Assembly (NCBI GenBank): GCA_034431435.1
Contig: DAOUDG010000061.1
Location: 1 to 20,143 of the forward strand
Length of the DNA: 20,143 bases
Direction: 5' to 3'
DNA from: JAHCIE01 sp034431435
GTDB taxonomy: Bacteria; Chloroflexota; Anaerolineae; Epilineales; JAHCIE01
The notes below the pieces were generated by a model. The model was given only the letters and a program-made list of their open reading frames with translations. It was not told where the DNA came from and did no database searches. Made by a program: the position numbers and the translations under genes. Of the stretch, positions 14,167-20,143 are shown one piece after another (within the stretch, counting starts at the first letter, position 1; every line of letters starts with the position of its first letter).

Positions 14167-14404
14167 CCTCTGCCCGTTGTGTGGAGGGCGGCTCAGGCCC
14201 GGCCTCGCTACGATCCCCTTCGTCCTGGGCGAGACGGTGATCGTCGTCAAGGGCGTGCCCGCCGAGATCTGCGGCAATTGCCACGAGCCGTTCACCGCCG
14301 GCCGCGTGACGGACACAATCACGACGTTGCTGGCACAGTTGCACACCGTCAACACCGAGGTGTCAGTCGTTCACTACCCGGCGTCGGCATCTCAGGCCGC
14401 GTAG
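14141..14404 (+). CDS. YgiT-type zinc-finger protein (antitoxin-like, MqsA N-terminal family)
   Basis: 87 residues, full length for this family. Two CxxC pairs form a zinc ribbon: CPLC near residue 11 and CGNC near residue 45. Between them is the typical VLGETVIVVKGVPAEICG hairpin, and the tail (ITTLLAQLHTVNTEVSVVHY) matches the family's C-terminal helix and strand. There is no helix-turn-helix as in MqsA, so self-repression by this protein alone is doubtful. The start is GTG at 14141, with GAGAGGAG just upstream, inside the 3' end of the DUF4258 frame. Such pairs act as toxin-antitoxin modules. Here the antitoxin-like gene is intact while its partner is broken, so it may now be dispensable or protect against related toxins elsewhere. 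Confidence 0.85.
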   Translation: MTGEPEGGSLCPLCGGRLRPGLATIPFVLGETVIVVKGVPAEICGNCHEPFTAGRVTDTITTLLAQLHTVNTEVSVVHYPASASQAA

Positions 14405-14580
14405 CGCCGGGCCTGCCCTCACCGCCAAGGACGCGAATGGCTACGGGAGCCGCTCCTGCCATCGGATACATCGCGCAACAAGCGTCAAGATCGGCCAGGG
14501 CGCCGGGAAATCGCTTGCCGATACCTTGTCCATGGCTTGATTCGCGCAACGGTGAGCGAGAGAGAGTCGTCGGCCGGGGT

Positions 14581-14609
14581 TTGCCCCCGCGCCGCCAGGC
14601 GGCTATACT
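14581..14609 (+). promoter_or_regulatory. Promoter of the secreted hydrolase gene
   Basis: TTGCCC (14581-14586) and TATACT (14604-14609) with a 17-bp spacer. A 9-bp inverted repeat, TGTGGGGGC/GCCCCCACA (14609-14617 and 14626-14634), covers the expected start point and abuts the AGGAG ribosome site at 14634, so it could be an operator. The rest of the 14405-14580 gap shows no gene. Confidence 0.65.
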
Positions 14610-14644
14610 GTGGGGGCTGCGTGACGCCCCCACAGGAGCCACTG

Positions 14645-15688
14645 ATGTCCCCACGTCGCACGGCCCTCGCCCTGGCCCTCATCCTCGCCCTCATGCTCGC
14701 CCCCACCGCCCTGGCGCAGGGACCGGCGGACTCGCCCGCCGAGACCGACCCCACCACCGACCCCGTGACCGTCGCCCACGCCGTCGCCCCGCCAGCGGCG
14801 GGCCAGCTCCTCACCGACCCGACCGGCATCGCCTTCATCGAAAGCCTGCGCGCCCGGAGCTACGGCGGCGGCGCAATCGAGCGGGGCCGCGTCATCGAAG
14901 ACAACGACGATTTCACCCGCTACGCCATCACCTACCCCAGCGACGACCTGACCATCCAGGGCTTCATGAACGTGCCCAAGCGCGCCGAGCCGCCCTACGC
15001 GGCCGTCATCGTTGCCCACGGCTTCGTCAACCCCGACGCCTATCCCCTGCTGCCCTACTCGACCCCCTACGCCGACGCTCTGGCCCGCGCGGGCTACCTG
15101 GTCGTCCACCCCAACTACCGCAATCATGGCGGGTCGGGGCGCGGGCCAAACCCGATGCGCTCCGGCTATACCATCGACGTGCTCAACCTGGTGGCGATAC
15201 TGAAGGCCGAGGGCGACGTGCGGCCCGACGGCATCGGCGTCTTCGGCCACAGTATGGGTGGCGAGGTGGCGCTGCGCGCCCTGGTAACAACATCCGATAT
15301 CCGCGCCGCCGTGCTCTACGGCTCGATGAGCGCGGACACCTGGCAGAACTGGAACCTCATCAACACCAAATGGGCGGGCGGCTGGTTCCTGTTCGACGGC
15401 CCCTTCAGCCCGTGGCGCGACCGCGCGGCGTTCCGCCTGGCGTCGCCCAGCGCCTTCCTGGCTGATGTGGCGGCCCCCATCCAGATTCACCACGGCACGG
15501 CCGACGACACAGCCCCCTACGAGTGGGCGACCGACCTCCACCAGCGCCTGCTCGACGCGGGCAAGCCCGCCGAGCTGTACTCCTATCGCGGCGCGGGGCA
15601 CAGCTTCTGGACCGGCAGCGCGGCCTACAACGCTCTCATGGCGCGCAGCATCGCCTTCTTCGACGCTCATCTGCGCGCCGACCCCTGA
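14645..15688 (+). CDS. Secreted alpha/beta hydrolase (prolyl-oligopeptidase / dienelactone-hydrolase type)
   Basis: 347 residues. It starts with a Sec signal peptide (MSPRRTALALALILALML..., probable cleavage after ALA near residue 24), then a Thr/Asp/Pro-rich linker. The catalytic domain has the nucleophile elbow GHSMGG (Ser203), an acidic residue at 287 or 288 (GTADDT) and the histidine in GAGHSFW (His319). Together these make a Ser-Asp-His triad of a peptidase S9-like or acyl esterase-like hydrolase. YPSDDLTIQGFMNVPK resembles the strand that precedes the hydrolase core in S9 enzymes. It acts outside the membrane on an unknown ester or peptide. The start at 14645 has AGGAG at 14634-14638; the frame is open upstream to 14537 but unsupported. 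No terminator is seen before the next gene. Confidence 0.92.
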   Translation: MSPRRTALALALILALMLAPTALAQGPADSPAETDPTTDPVTVAHAVAPPAAGQLLTDPTGIAFIESLRARSYGGGAIERGRVIEDNDDFTRYAITYPSDDLTIQGFMNVPKRAEPPYAAVIVAHGFVNPDAYPLLPYSTPYADALARAGYLVVHPNYRNHGGSGRGPNPMRSGYTIDVLNLVAILKAEGDVRPDGIGVFGHSMGGEVALRALVTTSDIRAAVLYGSMSADTWQNWNLINTKWAGGWFLFDGPFSPWRDRAAFRLASPSAFLADVAAPIQIHHGTADDTAPYEWATDLHQRLLDAGKPAELYSYRGAGHSFWTGSAAYNALMARSIAFFDAHLRADP

Positions 15689-15796
15689 CCTCCGCGTGTC
15701 TTCCAGGCGGCGACAAGCCACCTGAAGCGGCTAGACCTGACTGCCCGCCAGGGGCCGCTGTCCACGGCCCACGAACGCCCAAAGGGGAATGCCCCC

Positions 15797-17137
15797 GTGA
15801 CAGATGCCAGTCGCTCGGCCGATGACTCTCGCGCGTCCGTGGCGGGATCGGCGGCCCCGCCCCCTCACGATAGCCTGGCGTCTGACCCACCGCTGGTCAG
15901 TCGCCCCCGCCGCGCCTATCCCCTCGCCCTGCCGCGCACCTTCTCCGCCCTGCGCCATCGCAACTTCCGCTTGTACTGGGTTGGGCAGATCGTCTCCCTC
16001 AGCGGAACGTGGATGCAGAGCACGGCGCAGAACTGGCTGATCTATGAACTGACCCTGTCGCCGCTGACGCTGGGTGTCCTCAACTTCGCGAGCCAGTTGC
16101 CCACCCTGATCTTCTCCCTGTTCGCCGGTGTCCTCGCCGACCGCGTCAACAAGCGCAGCGCCCTCATCCTCACCCAGAGCCTGGCGATGATTCAGGCCTT
16201 CGTCCTGGCCGCCCTGGTCCTGAGCGGGCGCATCCAGGCCTGGCAGGTCATTGTCCTCGCCCTTGTCCTGGGCATCATCAATGCCTTCGACAACCCCATC
16301 CGCCAGTCCTTCATCCCCGAGCTGGTCCCCAAGACCGACCTGATGAACGCCATCGCCCTGGGGGCGTCGGCGTTCAACGGCGCGCGCATCGTCGGCCCGG
16401 CCCTCGGCGGCGCGATTGTGGCAGCCATCGGGGCGGGTGGCGCGTTCTTCATCAACGCCCTATCGTTCCTGGGCGTGCTCATCGGGCTGCTGATGATGCG
16501 CGTCACGCCCCGCCCGCCGCGCACCCACCGCGACTCGATGTGGACCAGCCTGCGCGAGGGCGTCGGCTACATTCGCGACGATCGGGACGTCTTGACGCTG
16601 CTGCTGATGGCGATGATGGTGGGCATCTTTGGCATGCCCTACGCGACACTGATGCCAGTAATGGCTGCCGACGTGCTAGCGCTGGGGGCGGGCGGCTACG
16701 GCCTGCTGTTGAGCGCGACGGGGGTAGGGGCGCTGGCGGGGGCGCTGACGCTCGCCTCCCTGGGCGACTTCCAGCACAAGGGCTGGCTGGTGACCCTCGG
16801 CGACTGGGCCTTTCCTCTAACGTTGCTGCTGTTTAGCGTCTCACGCTCGCTGTGGGTGTCGGTGGCGGTGCTGGCGGGCCTCGGCCTGTTCCTCATCATC
16901 CGCAACGCGACCACCAACACCCTGCTACAAACCGCCGTGCCCGACCACCTGCGCGGCCGGGTCATCTCGGTCTACATGCTCATGTTCATCGGGATGACGC
17001 CCTTTGGCGCGCTGCTCAGCGGCTGGCTGGCGCAACGCTTCGGCGCGCCCACCGCGCTCCAGGTGGGCGCGCTCGCGCTGTTCCTGTCGGCGGCGGCGGT
17101 TGACCTCGTGCGCCCCCAGGTACGCCACATGGCCTGA
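15797..17137 (+). CDS. MFS transporter, EntS-like exporter family
   Basis: 446 residues. After an unstructured 45-residue N-terminus comes FSALRHRNFRLYWVGQIVSL, SGTWMQSTAQNWLIYELT, characteristic of the MFS_3 / enterobactin-exporter (EntS) subgroup. ADRVNKRSALILTQ is the loop 2-3 motif A variant, and FDNPIRQSFIPELVP is typical of the family. About 12 hydrophobic segments can be counted, with QTAVPDHLRGRVISVYMLMF before the last pair. It is a proton-driven inner-membrane exporter of small molecules, drugs or siderophores; substrate unknown. The start is GTG at 15797, with AAAGGGG about 9 bases upstream. It follows the hydrolase by 108 bases without a clear promoter, so co-transcription is possible. 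It converges on the EamA gene with a 7-base gap. Confidence 0.92.
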   Translation: MTDASRSADDSRASVAGSAAPPPHDSLASDPPLVSRPRRAYPLALPRTFSALRHRNFRLYWVGQIVSLSGTWMQSTAQNWLIYELTLSPLTLGVLNFASQLPTLIFSLFAGVLADRVNKRSALILTQSLAMIQAFVLAALVLSGRIQAWQVIVLALVLGIINAFDNPIRQSFIPELVPKTDLMNAIALGASAFNGARIVGPALGGAIVAAIGAGGAFFINALSFLGVLIGLLMMRVTPRPPRTHRDSMWTSLREGVGYIRDDRDVLTLLLMAMMVGIFGMPYATLMPVMAADVLALGAGGYGLLLSATGVGALAGALTLASLGDFQHKGWLVTLGDWAFPLTLLLFSVSRSLWVSVAVLAGLGLFLIIRNATTNTLLQTAVPDHLRGRVISVYMLMFIGMTPFGALLSGWLAQRFGAPTALQVGALALFLSAAAVDLVRPQVRHMA

Positions 17138-17156
17138 GGCGGCGTCAGTCGCCGCC
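17138..17156. terminator. Hairpin spanning the 7-base gap between convergent genes
   Basis: GGCGGCG (17138-17144) is exactly the intergenic gap and pairs with CGCCGCC (17150-17156) inside the last codons of the EamA gene. The EamA stop lies in the TCAGT loop. No T-run is present. Confidence 0.45.
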
Positions 17157-18119
17157 GGCCCGCGCCACGCTGGCCGCCGCGCCGATCTCGATGCGGGCGC
17201 GCGACGGCGCGCTGGCGCCATACAGAGTGATGAGAACGACCGCCGCAATAATGACCCCGGCCGCGGCCAGGACACGCGGCGTCAGCGCCTCGCCCGCCAG
17301 CGTCCAGCCCAGCAGCACGGCGACAACCGGGTTGACGTAGGCGTAGGTGGCGACCCGCGCCGACGTAGTATGATGCAGTAGCCAGGTGTAGGCGGTAAAA
17401 GCTACCACACCGCCCAACAGCGACAGGTAGGTCAGGGCAACCACCGAAGTCGTCGACACCTGGGAGACCTGGAAGCCTACCCACTCGCCAGACACCCCGC
17501 TGAGCAGCGCCAGCCCCAGGCCGCCCGCCAGCATCTGCATCGCCGTCGTCATCATCGGCGAGATGGGTAGCTGCGACTTCTGCGCGTACAGCGAGCCGAA
17601 CGCCCAGGCCAGGGAGCCGCCGATGAGGGCCGCCGCCCCGACAGGGTCGACACCCTCCCCGGCCAGGCTGCCCGGCCCCACCAGCAGGCCGATGCCCGCC
17701 AGCCCGAAGGCCAGCCCGACGAACACCTCGCGGCGCGGCCGGCCATTCCCCCGCCACAACCAGTCCAGCAGCACCATCCACAGCGGCACGACGGCCACCA
17801 GCAGGGCGGCGACGCCGGAGGGCACGCGCTGCTGCGCCCAGGTGACCGCGCCGTTGCCGCCCACCAGCATCGCCACGCCCGCGACGGCGGCGGCCAGCCA
17901 GTAGCTGCGCCTCGGCAGGCGCGCCCCGGCGGCGCGGGCCAGGATGAACAGGATCAGTCCCGCACTCAGGAACCGCAGCGCCGCCATGAGGAACGGCGGT
18001 ATCGTCTGGATGGCGTAGTGGATGCCCAGGAATGTCGATCCCCAGATGAGATAGATGGCCGCGAAGGCGAGGAGGAAGGTGGCGCGGTAGGACAGGCTGG
18101 CGGGCGCGCGCTCGGGCAT
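17145..18119 (-). CDS. EamA/DMT-family transporter
   Basis: 324 residues with about ten hydrophobic helices in two homologous five-helix halves. The first half opens with FAAIYLIWGSTFLGIHYAIQ, the hallmark of the EamA (RhaT/YedA-like) drug/metabolite transporter superfamily. The second half has VVALTYLSLLGGVVAFTAYT and YAYVNPVVAVLLGWTLAGEA, the conserved region of the second repeat. The protein is an inner-membrane carrier, most members exporting amino acids or metabolites; the substrate is unknown. AGGAGAG lies just upstream of the ATG at 18119. The 137-base gap before it contains a large hairpin. Upstream on the same strand is an Lrp/AsnC regulator, and such regulators often control amino-acid exporters, so a functional link is plausible but unproven. 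Confidence 0.9.
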   Translation of the reverse strand: MPERAPASLSYRATFLLAFAAIYLIWGSTFLGIHYAIQTIPPFLMAALRFLSAGLILFILARAAGARLPRRSYWLAAAVAGVAMLVGGNGAVTWAQQRVPSGVAALLVAVVPLWMVLLDWLWRGNGRPRREVFVGLAFGLAGIGLLVGPGSLAGEGVDPVGAAALIGGSLAWAFGSLYAQKSQLPISPMMTTAMQMLAGGLGLALLSGVSGEWVGFQVSQVSTTSVVALTYLSLLGGVVAFTAYTWLLHHTTSARVATYAYVNPVVAVLLGWTLAGEALTPRVLAAAGVIIAAVVLITLYGASAPSRARIEIGAAASVARAGGD

Positions 18120-18151
18120 ACGTCTCTCCTGGAGTGGGCAGGAAATAGCAA

Positions 18152-18208
18152 ACGGCAGAGCGAATCACCAGCCATAACGGAGTATGGCAAGCGACTTCGC
18201 TCTGCCGT
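18152..18208 (-). terminator. Large compound hairpin between the small membrane protein and EamA genes
   Basis: ACGGCAGAGCGAA (18152-18164) pairs perfectly over 13 bp with 18196-18208. Inside it, GCCATA (18171-18176) pairs with TATGGC (18183-18188). On the minus strand it is followed by TTGCTATTTCC, a moderately T-rich tail, so it may end the lrp-small-protein transcript, or serve as an attenuator in the EamA leader. A second 7-bp hairpin (CCCGCGC/GCGCGGG) lies at 18220-18240. Confidence 0.55.
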
Positions 18209-18256
18209 GTTCAGGTAGGCCCGCGCCAGCTGAGCGCGGGGTGACAACCGCCTCGA

Positions 18257-18436
18257 TTACTGCGGCAGGATAGTCAGCAGGCCGGCAAGCGCAAGCATGA
18301 CCCCGATCACGGTGATGAAGATCATCGCGGCGCGACCCTCACCGGCGTAGCTCAGGATAGCCCGGTCGTGGGGCCGGTCGTAGAACTTGGGATAGTGCTT
18401 CTCAGTTGGGTTCAAGCGATTGCTAGGCATGTCCAT
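18257..18436 (-). CDS. Small single-pass membrane protein (59 residues)
   Basis: A short frame on the minus strand, ATG at 18436 (or the in-frame ATG at 18430) to TAA at 18257. It begins MDMPSNRLNPTEKHYPKFY, then DRPHDRAILSYAGEGRAA, then one hydrophobic helix (MIFITVIGVMLALAGLLTI) ending LPQ. GGAAAGGA lies about 10 bases before the first ATG. It starts 31 bases after the Lrp/AsnC stop on the same strand, so the two are likely co-transcribed. The charged/aromatic N-terminus would face the cytosol. No known family is recognised. The clean transmembrane segment, ribosome site and operon position favour a real gene. Confidence 0.65.
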   Translation of the reverse strand: MDMPSNRLNPTEKHYPKFYDRPHDRAILSYAGEGRAAMIFITVIGVMLALAGLLTILPQ

Positions 18437-18467
18437 GACACCAAATCCTTTCCATTCTCTTGAGAAT

Positions 18468-18959
18468 TTAGATGTCGGTCGCGGGCGCTAGAACGGTAGC
18501 GCCGCTCGGGACCGGTTGGTTCTCTTTCACGGTCTGTAAGACGATCATCGTCACGGTCGCCGTGCTACCGGCTGCCAGGCGCAGGTCGACCAACGTACGG
18601 CGTAGCTCCGCTGTGTCTCTCACCCGCACCTTGACGATGTACCAGTCCTCGCCTGCCAATTCGTGGCATTCCAGAATCTCAGGCCGGTCACGTACCACCT
18701 GCTCGAAGGACTGCACGTTAGGCACGCTCTGGACGCGAACGAAGGCCAGAATGGGCTTGCCCAGGGCGGTCGGATCGACGATGGTCGTGTAGCCCTGGAT
18801 GACCCCGCGCTCTTCCAGCTTGCGCACGCGCTCGTAGACTGAGGAGGCGGTGAGGCCGACGCTACGACCAATCTCCGCGTTGCTGATGCGGGCGTTGCTC
18901 TGCAGCAGCGCGATGATCTGGCGGTCGGTATCGTCGAGCAGTGGTCGGTCCACGCGCAT
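18468..18959 (-). CDS. Lrp/AsnC-family transcriptional regulator
   Basis: 163 residues. The N-terminal winged helix-turn-helix (LLDDTDRQIIALLQSNARIS, NAEIGRSVGLTASSVYERVR, KLEERGVIQGYTTIVD) is followed by the RAM/AsnC effector-binding alpha-beta domain (about 65-145; AFVRVQSVPN, ECHELAGEDWYIVKV), which senses small molecules, usually amino acids, and mediates dimer or octamer assembly. It has a consensus promoter and a palindromic operator candidate directly upstream, consistent with the autoregulation common in this family. Nearby targets could be the small membrane protein and the EamA transporter on the same strand. The ATG at 18959 is preceded by AGGAG. Confidence 0.93.
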   Translation of the reverse strand: MRVDRPLLDDTDRQIIALLQSNARISNAEIGRSVGLTASSVYERVRKLEERGVIQGYTTIVDPTALGKPILAFVRVQSVPNVQSFEQVVRDRPEILECHELAGEDWYIVKVRVRDTAELRRTLVDLRLAAGSTATVTMIVLQTVKENQPVPSGATVLAPATDI

Positions 18960-18982
18960 CTCCTATTGGTCGTCTGCCGTTA

Positions 18983-19011
18983 ATTATACGTCATATCGCG
19001 TCTCTTGTCAA
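18983..19011 (-). promoter_or_regulatory. Consensus sigma70 promoter of the Lrp/AsnC gene
   Basis: On the minus strand, TTGACA (19006-19011) and TATAAT (18983-18988) with a 17-bp spacer: a perfect consensus. The expected start point is near 18976, giving a leader of about 17 bases. Such a strong promoter would normally need a repressor. Confidence 0.92.
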
Positions 19012-19019
19012 TGGTCTTT

Positions 19020-19041
19020 TGGTGGATATGCGTATCCACCA
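19020..19041. promoter_or_regulatory. Palindromic operator candidate upstream of the Lrp/AsnC promoter
   Basis: TGGTGGATA (19020-19028) and TATCCACCA (19033-19041) form a perfect 9-bp inverted repeat with a 4-base centre, 8 bases upstream of the -35 box. A wider pair, TTGGTCGT at 18966-18973 and ACGACCAA at 19057-19064, brackets the whole promoter. Both are plausible Lrp-family autoregulation sites. Confidence 0.65.
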
Positions 19042-19062
19042 GATGGATGATTGGCAACGACC

Positions 19063-19112
19063 AAAAATAAAGCGTGAGGCGTGAAACGTGAAAACCTTCT
19101 CACGCCTCACGC
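19063..19112 (-). terminator. Intrinsic terminator of the 19135-19458 gene
   Basis: GCGTGAGGCGTGA (19072-19084) pairs perfectly over 13 bp with TCACGCCTCACGC (19100-19112). On the minus strand the hairpin is followed by TTTATTTTTGG, a proper T-rich tail. It lies 22 bases beyond the stop of the gene at 19135. Confidence 0.85.
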
Positions 19113-19128
19113 CTCACGCCTCACGCCT
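19101..19128 (+). repeat. CACGCCT tandem repeat (four units)
   Basis: Four perfect 7-base units CACGCCT, then a degenerate CACAGCTCACGCT. The first units supply one arm of the adjoining terminator, and an inverted relative (GCGTGAGGCGTGA) supplies the other. Confidence 0.85.
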
Positions 19129-19134
19129 CACAGC

Positions 19135-19458
19135 TCACGCTCGCTGCCGCTGGCTCCCGCCGGGCAGCACCCGCAGCGTGGGTCGCCCCTGGCGCGGGCT
19201 GTCGTCGCGACCGCCGCCGATGATGATGGGCGCGGGCAGTGGCTCGTCCGCCTCGGTGGGCAGCGCGCCGATGGCCTCGGCCAGGTCCACCAGTTCCATG
19301 AACAGGCGGTAGACCTTGTTCGAAGCGTAGGCCGTCGCCGTGTGGCGCAGGCCTTGCTCGGCCAGCTCGATGTACCGGCTGACCTCGGCGTCGCTGGCGA
19401 TGCGGAAGAACATCAACTCGATCTGGCGGTTGGGGATGAGAGTCTTTTCCTTAGGCAT
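19135..19458 (-). CDS. Uncharacterised small protein (107 residues)
   Basis: Not recognised. It opens with MPKEKTLIPNRQIELMFFRI, then a helical core (DAEVSRYIELAEQGLRHTAT, KVYRLFMELVDLAEAIGALP) and a disordered, Gly/Arg-rich basic tail (PAPIIIGGGRDDSPRQGR...). There is no signal peptide or membrane helix. GAAGGAAG precedes the ATG at 19458. A consensus promoter (19551-19579), an 86-base leader with a palindrome, and a good terminator downstream make it a convincing stand-alone transcription unit. The basic tail might contact nucleic acid, which is only a guess. Confidence 0.75.
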   Translation of the reverse strand: MPKEKTLIPNRQIELMFFRIASDAEVSRYIELAEQGLRHTATAYASNKVYRLFMELVDLAEAIGALPTEADEPLPAPIIIGGGRDDSPRQGRPTLRVLPGGSQRQRA

Positions 19459-19520
19459 GGTTCACTTCCTTCGCAACGGGTCGGAGCGGCTCGTCAAAGT
19501 AGAGGGAAGAAGGAAGCGGC

Positions 19521-19536
19521 GTTCTCGATAGAGAAC
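19521..19536. promoter_or_regulatory. Palindrome in the leader of the 19135-19458 gene
   Basis: GTTCTC-GATA-GAGAAC, a perfect 6-bp inverted repeat about 8 bases downstream of the expected transcription start (near 19544). It could be a repressor site or a leader hairpin. Confidence 0.5.
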
Positions 19537-19550
19537 ATCCGTTCGGAGAT

Positions 19551-19579
19551 ATTATAGGGGGTTTGTAGCCACCTGTCAA
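19551..19579 (-). promoter_or_regulatory. Consensus sigma70 promoter of the 19135-19458 gene
   Basis: The minus strand has TTGACA (19574-19579) and TATAAT (19551-19556) with a 17-bp spacer. Between this promoter and 19776 no gene or clear element is seen. Confidence 0.92.
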
Positions 19580-19775
19580 GAGGCAGGGAGCAGGCTCGTG
19601 GCGCCCGACGGTCGCGCCAGGACTCGACGAAGCATCGCCGCGCTTGCGGCCGCAGAGGCCCCCCGTGCCCCGGGGTGACCGTCGAATGTCGGCGGCGAAA
19701 CCGGCGCATTACAACCAACTCGCGCACTCGCGCATACTCCTTGTACATTACCCGCCCGGCGCTCAGGGTACGCCT

Positions 19776-19804
19776 TTGACAGTTCCCGCGTTCTACACTA
19801 GAAT
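19776..19804 (+). promoter_or_regulatory. Upstream promoter (P1) of the terminal lipoprotein gene
   Basis: TTGACA (19776-19781) and TAGAAT (19799-19804) with a 17-bp spacer. Transcription from here would give a leader of about 210 bases before the ATG at 20024. An AGGAGG at 19832-19837 in this leader has no start codon behind it. Confidence 0.85.
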
Positions 19805-19908
19805 CGCCCTACTTTTTCGACGGCGCAGCGAAAGGAGGGCGCATCGGATAGCTGGTTGAGCCGACCCCACCCCACGTTGGACCGTTGACACACCTTAGCC
19901 TGGGGCCT

Positions 19909-19937
19909 TTGACACCCAGGAGCCTTCTCAGTACAAT
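19909..19937 (+). promoter_or_regulatory. Downstream promoter (P2) of the terminal lipoprotein gene
   Basis: TTGACA (19909-19914) and TACAAT (19932-19937) with a 17-bp spacer; leader about 80 bases. CCTGGG (19899-19904) and CCCAGG (19915-19920) form an inverted repeat bracketing the -35 box, a possible operator. Confidence 0.85.
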
Positions 19938-20023
19938 GGCTGCCTACAGCCGGGGCCTGGCGCACCTTGCCGACAAACCCCAGCCAGATACCACCGCTCT
20001 ATCTTTTCAGGAGGAGAACCCAG

Positions 20024-20143
20024 ATGAAACAGGTCCGTGTCTCCAGTCTCGGGGTACTGATGGCTGCCCTGGCGCTGCTGCTCGTCCTGGGCGCGTGCGC
20101 CCAGGCGCCGGCCGCCCAGGCGCCCGCGGCGCCCACGACGGCG
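20024..20143 (+). CDS. Lipoprotein, N-terminal part (probable ABC solute-binding protein)
   Basis: The first 40 codons only; the gene runs off the right end. It opens MKQVRVSSLGVLMAALALLL with a hydrophobic signal core, then a lipobox LGAC with Cys25 as the lipidated residue, then an Ala/Pro/Gln linker (AQAPAAQAPAAPTTA). AGGAGGAG at 20009-20016 is a strong ribosome site. Two promoters precede it. The Ala/Pro linker is like that left at the start of the window, so a solute-binding protein is the best guess, but the diagnostic part is missing. Confidence 0.8.
   Translation, partial: MKQVRVSSLGVLMAALALLLVLGACAQAPAAQAPAAPTTA

Noticed and set aside
14179..15465. Long plus-strand frame across YgiT and hydrolase genes
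   Set aside because: It is Arg/Pro-rich and in the wrong frame for both recognised genes.
19101..19128. CRISPR array
   Set aside because: The units are 7 bases long and contiguous without spacers, so it is a simple tandem repeat. No other array is present.
19644..19859. Plus-strand frame of 71 codons before the terminal gene
   Set aside because: It has no ribosome site, a low-quality composition, and runs across promoter P1.
20024..20143. Circular joining of the window end to its start to make one solute-binding protein
   Set aside because: The last codon ends exactly at 20143, but the frame at the window start begins at base 2, so the join is out of frame. The two ends are more likely parts of different genes.

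Overview
The window looks like chromosomal DNA of a GC-rich bacterium, most likely a member of the Chloroflexota (Anaerolineae or Caldilineae-like). That placement is an inference from the mix of genes: a holB-ricT pair, a T-box-controlled trpS-trpB pair, a bacterial translin homologue, sigma70-type promoters with 17-bp spacers, and GTG-rich/CAC-rich low-complexity words between genes. No 16S or 23S gene is present to confirm it. There is no phage, insertion sequence or CRISPR array in the window.

Layout, left: a 5'-truncated sugar-type ABC solute-binding protein carries an in-frame TAG (2-1324). It converges on a PfkB-family sugar kinase (1417-2322). A compact plus-strand run follows: an SDR oxidoreductase with an altered active site, a translin-family protein, and an 84-residue membrane-anchored protein whose front half resembles the start of Cas4/PD-(D/E)XK nucleases (2466-4165). 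Next is a mosaic protein with a DUF1269-like front, 41- and 11-residue Ala/Lys/Thr repeats and a helix-hairpin-helix-like tail (4266-5714).

A minus-strand stable-RNA cluster follows, 5S rRNA - tRNA-Arg(GCG) - tRNA-Asp(GTC), with no large rRNA genes beside it. Its only upstream neighbour is corA (6155-7117).

Middle: divergent from corA is a probably leaderless holB-ricT-hypothetical operon (7360-9938). It converges, across a very strong hairpin, on trpS-trpB (minus strand). These two genes lie behind a complete T-box leader with a UGG specifier and its own promoter (12553-12867), so uncharged tRNA-Trp should induce both tryptophan-tRNA charging and a tryptophan synthase beta-type enzyme.

Right: a repeat-flanked small beta-sandwich-like protein (13011-13385) is followed by a decayed toxin-antitoxin-like pair: a DUF4258 gene broken by TAA, overlapping an intact YgiT-type zinc-finger gene. 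Then come a secreted alpha/beta hydrolase, an MFS exporter, a convergent EamA transporter, a 59-residue membrane protein, an Lrp/AsnC regulator with a consensus promoter and a 9-bp palindromic operator candidate, and a small uncharacterised protein. The window ends in the first 40 codons of a lipoprotein gene with two tandem promoters, probably another solute-binding protein.

Two otherwise intact reading frames each carry one nonsense codon (TAG at 170, TAA at 13990). These may be real gene decay or assembly errors, and reads are needed to tell which.
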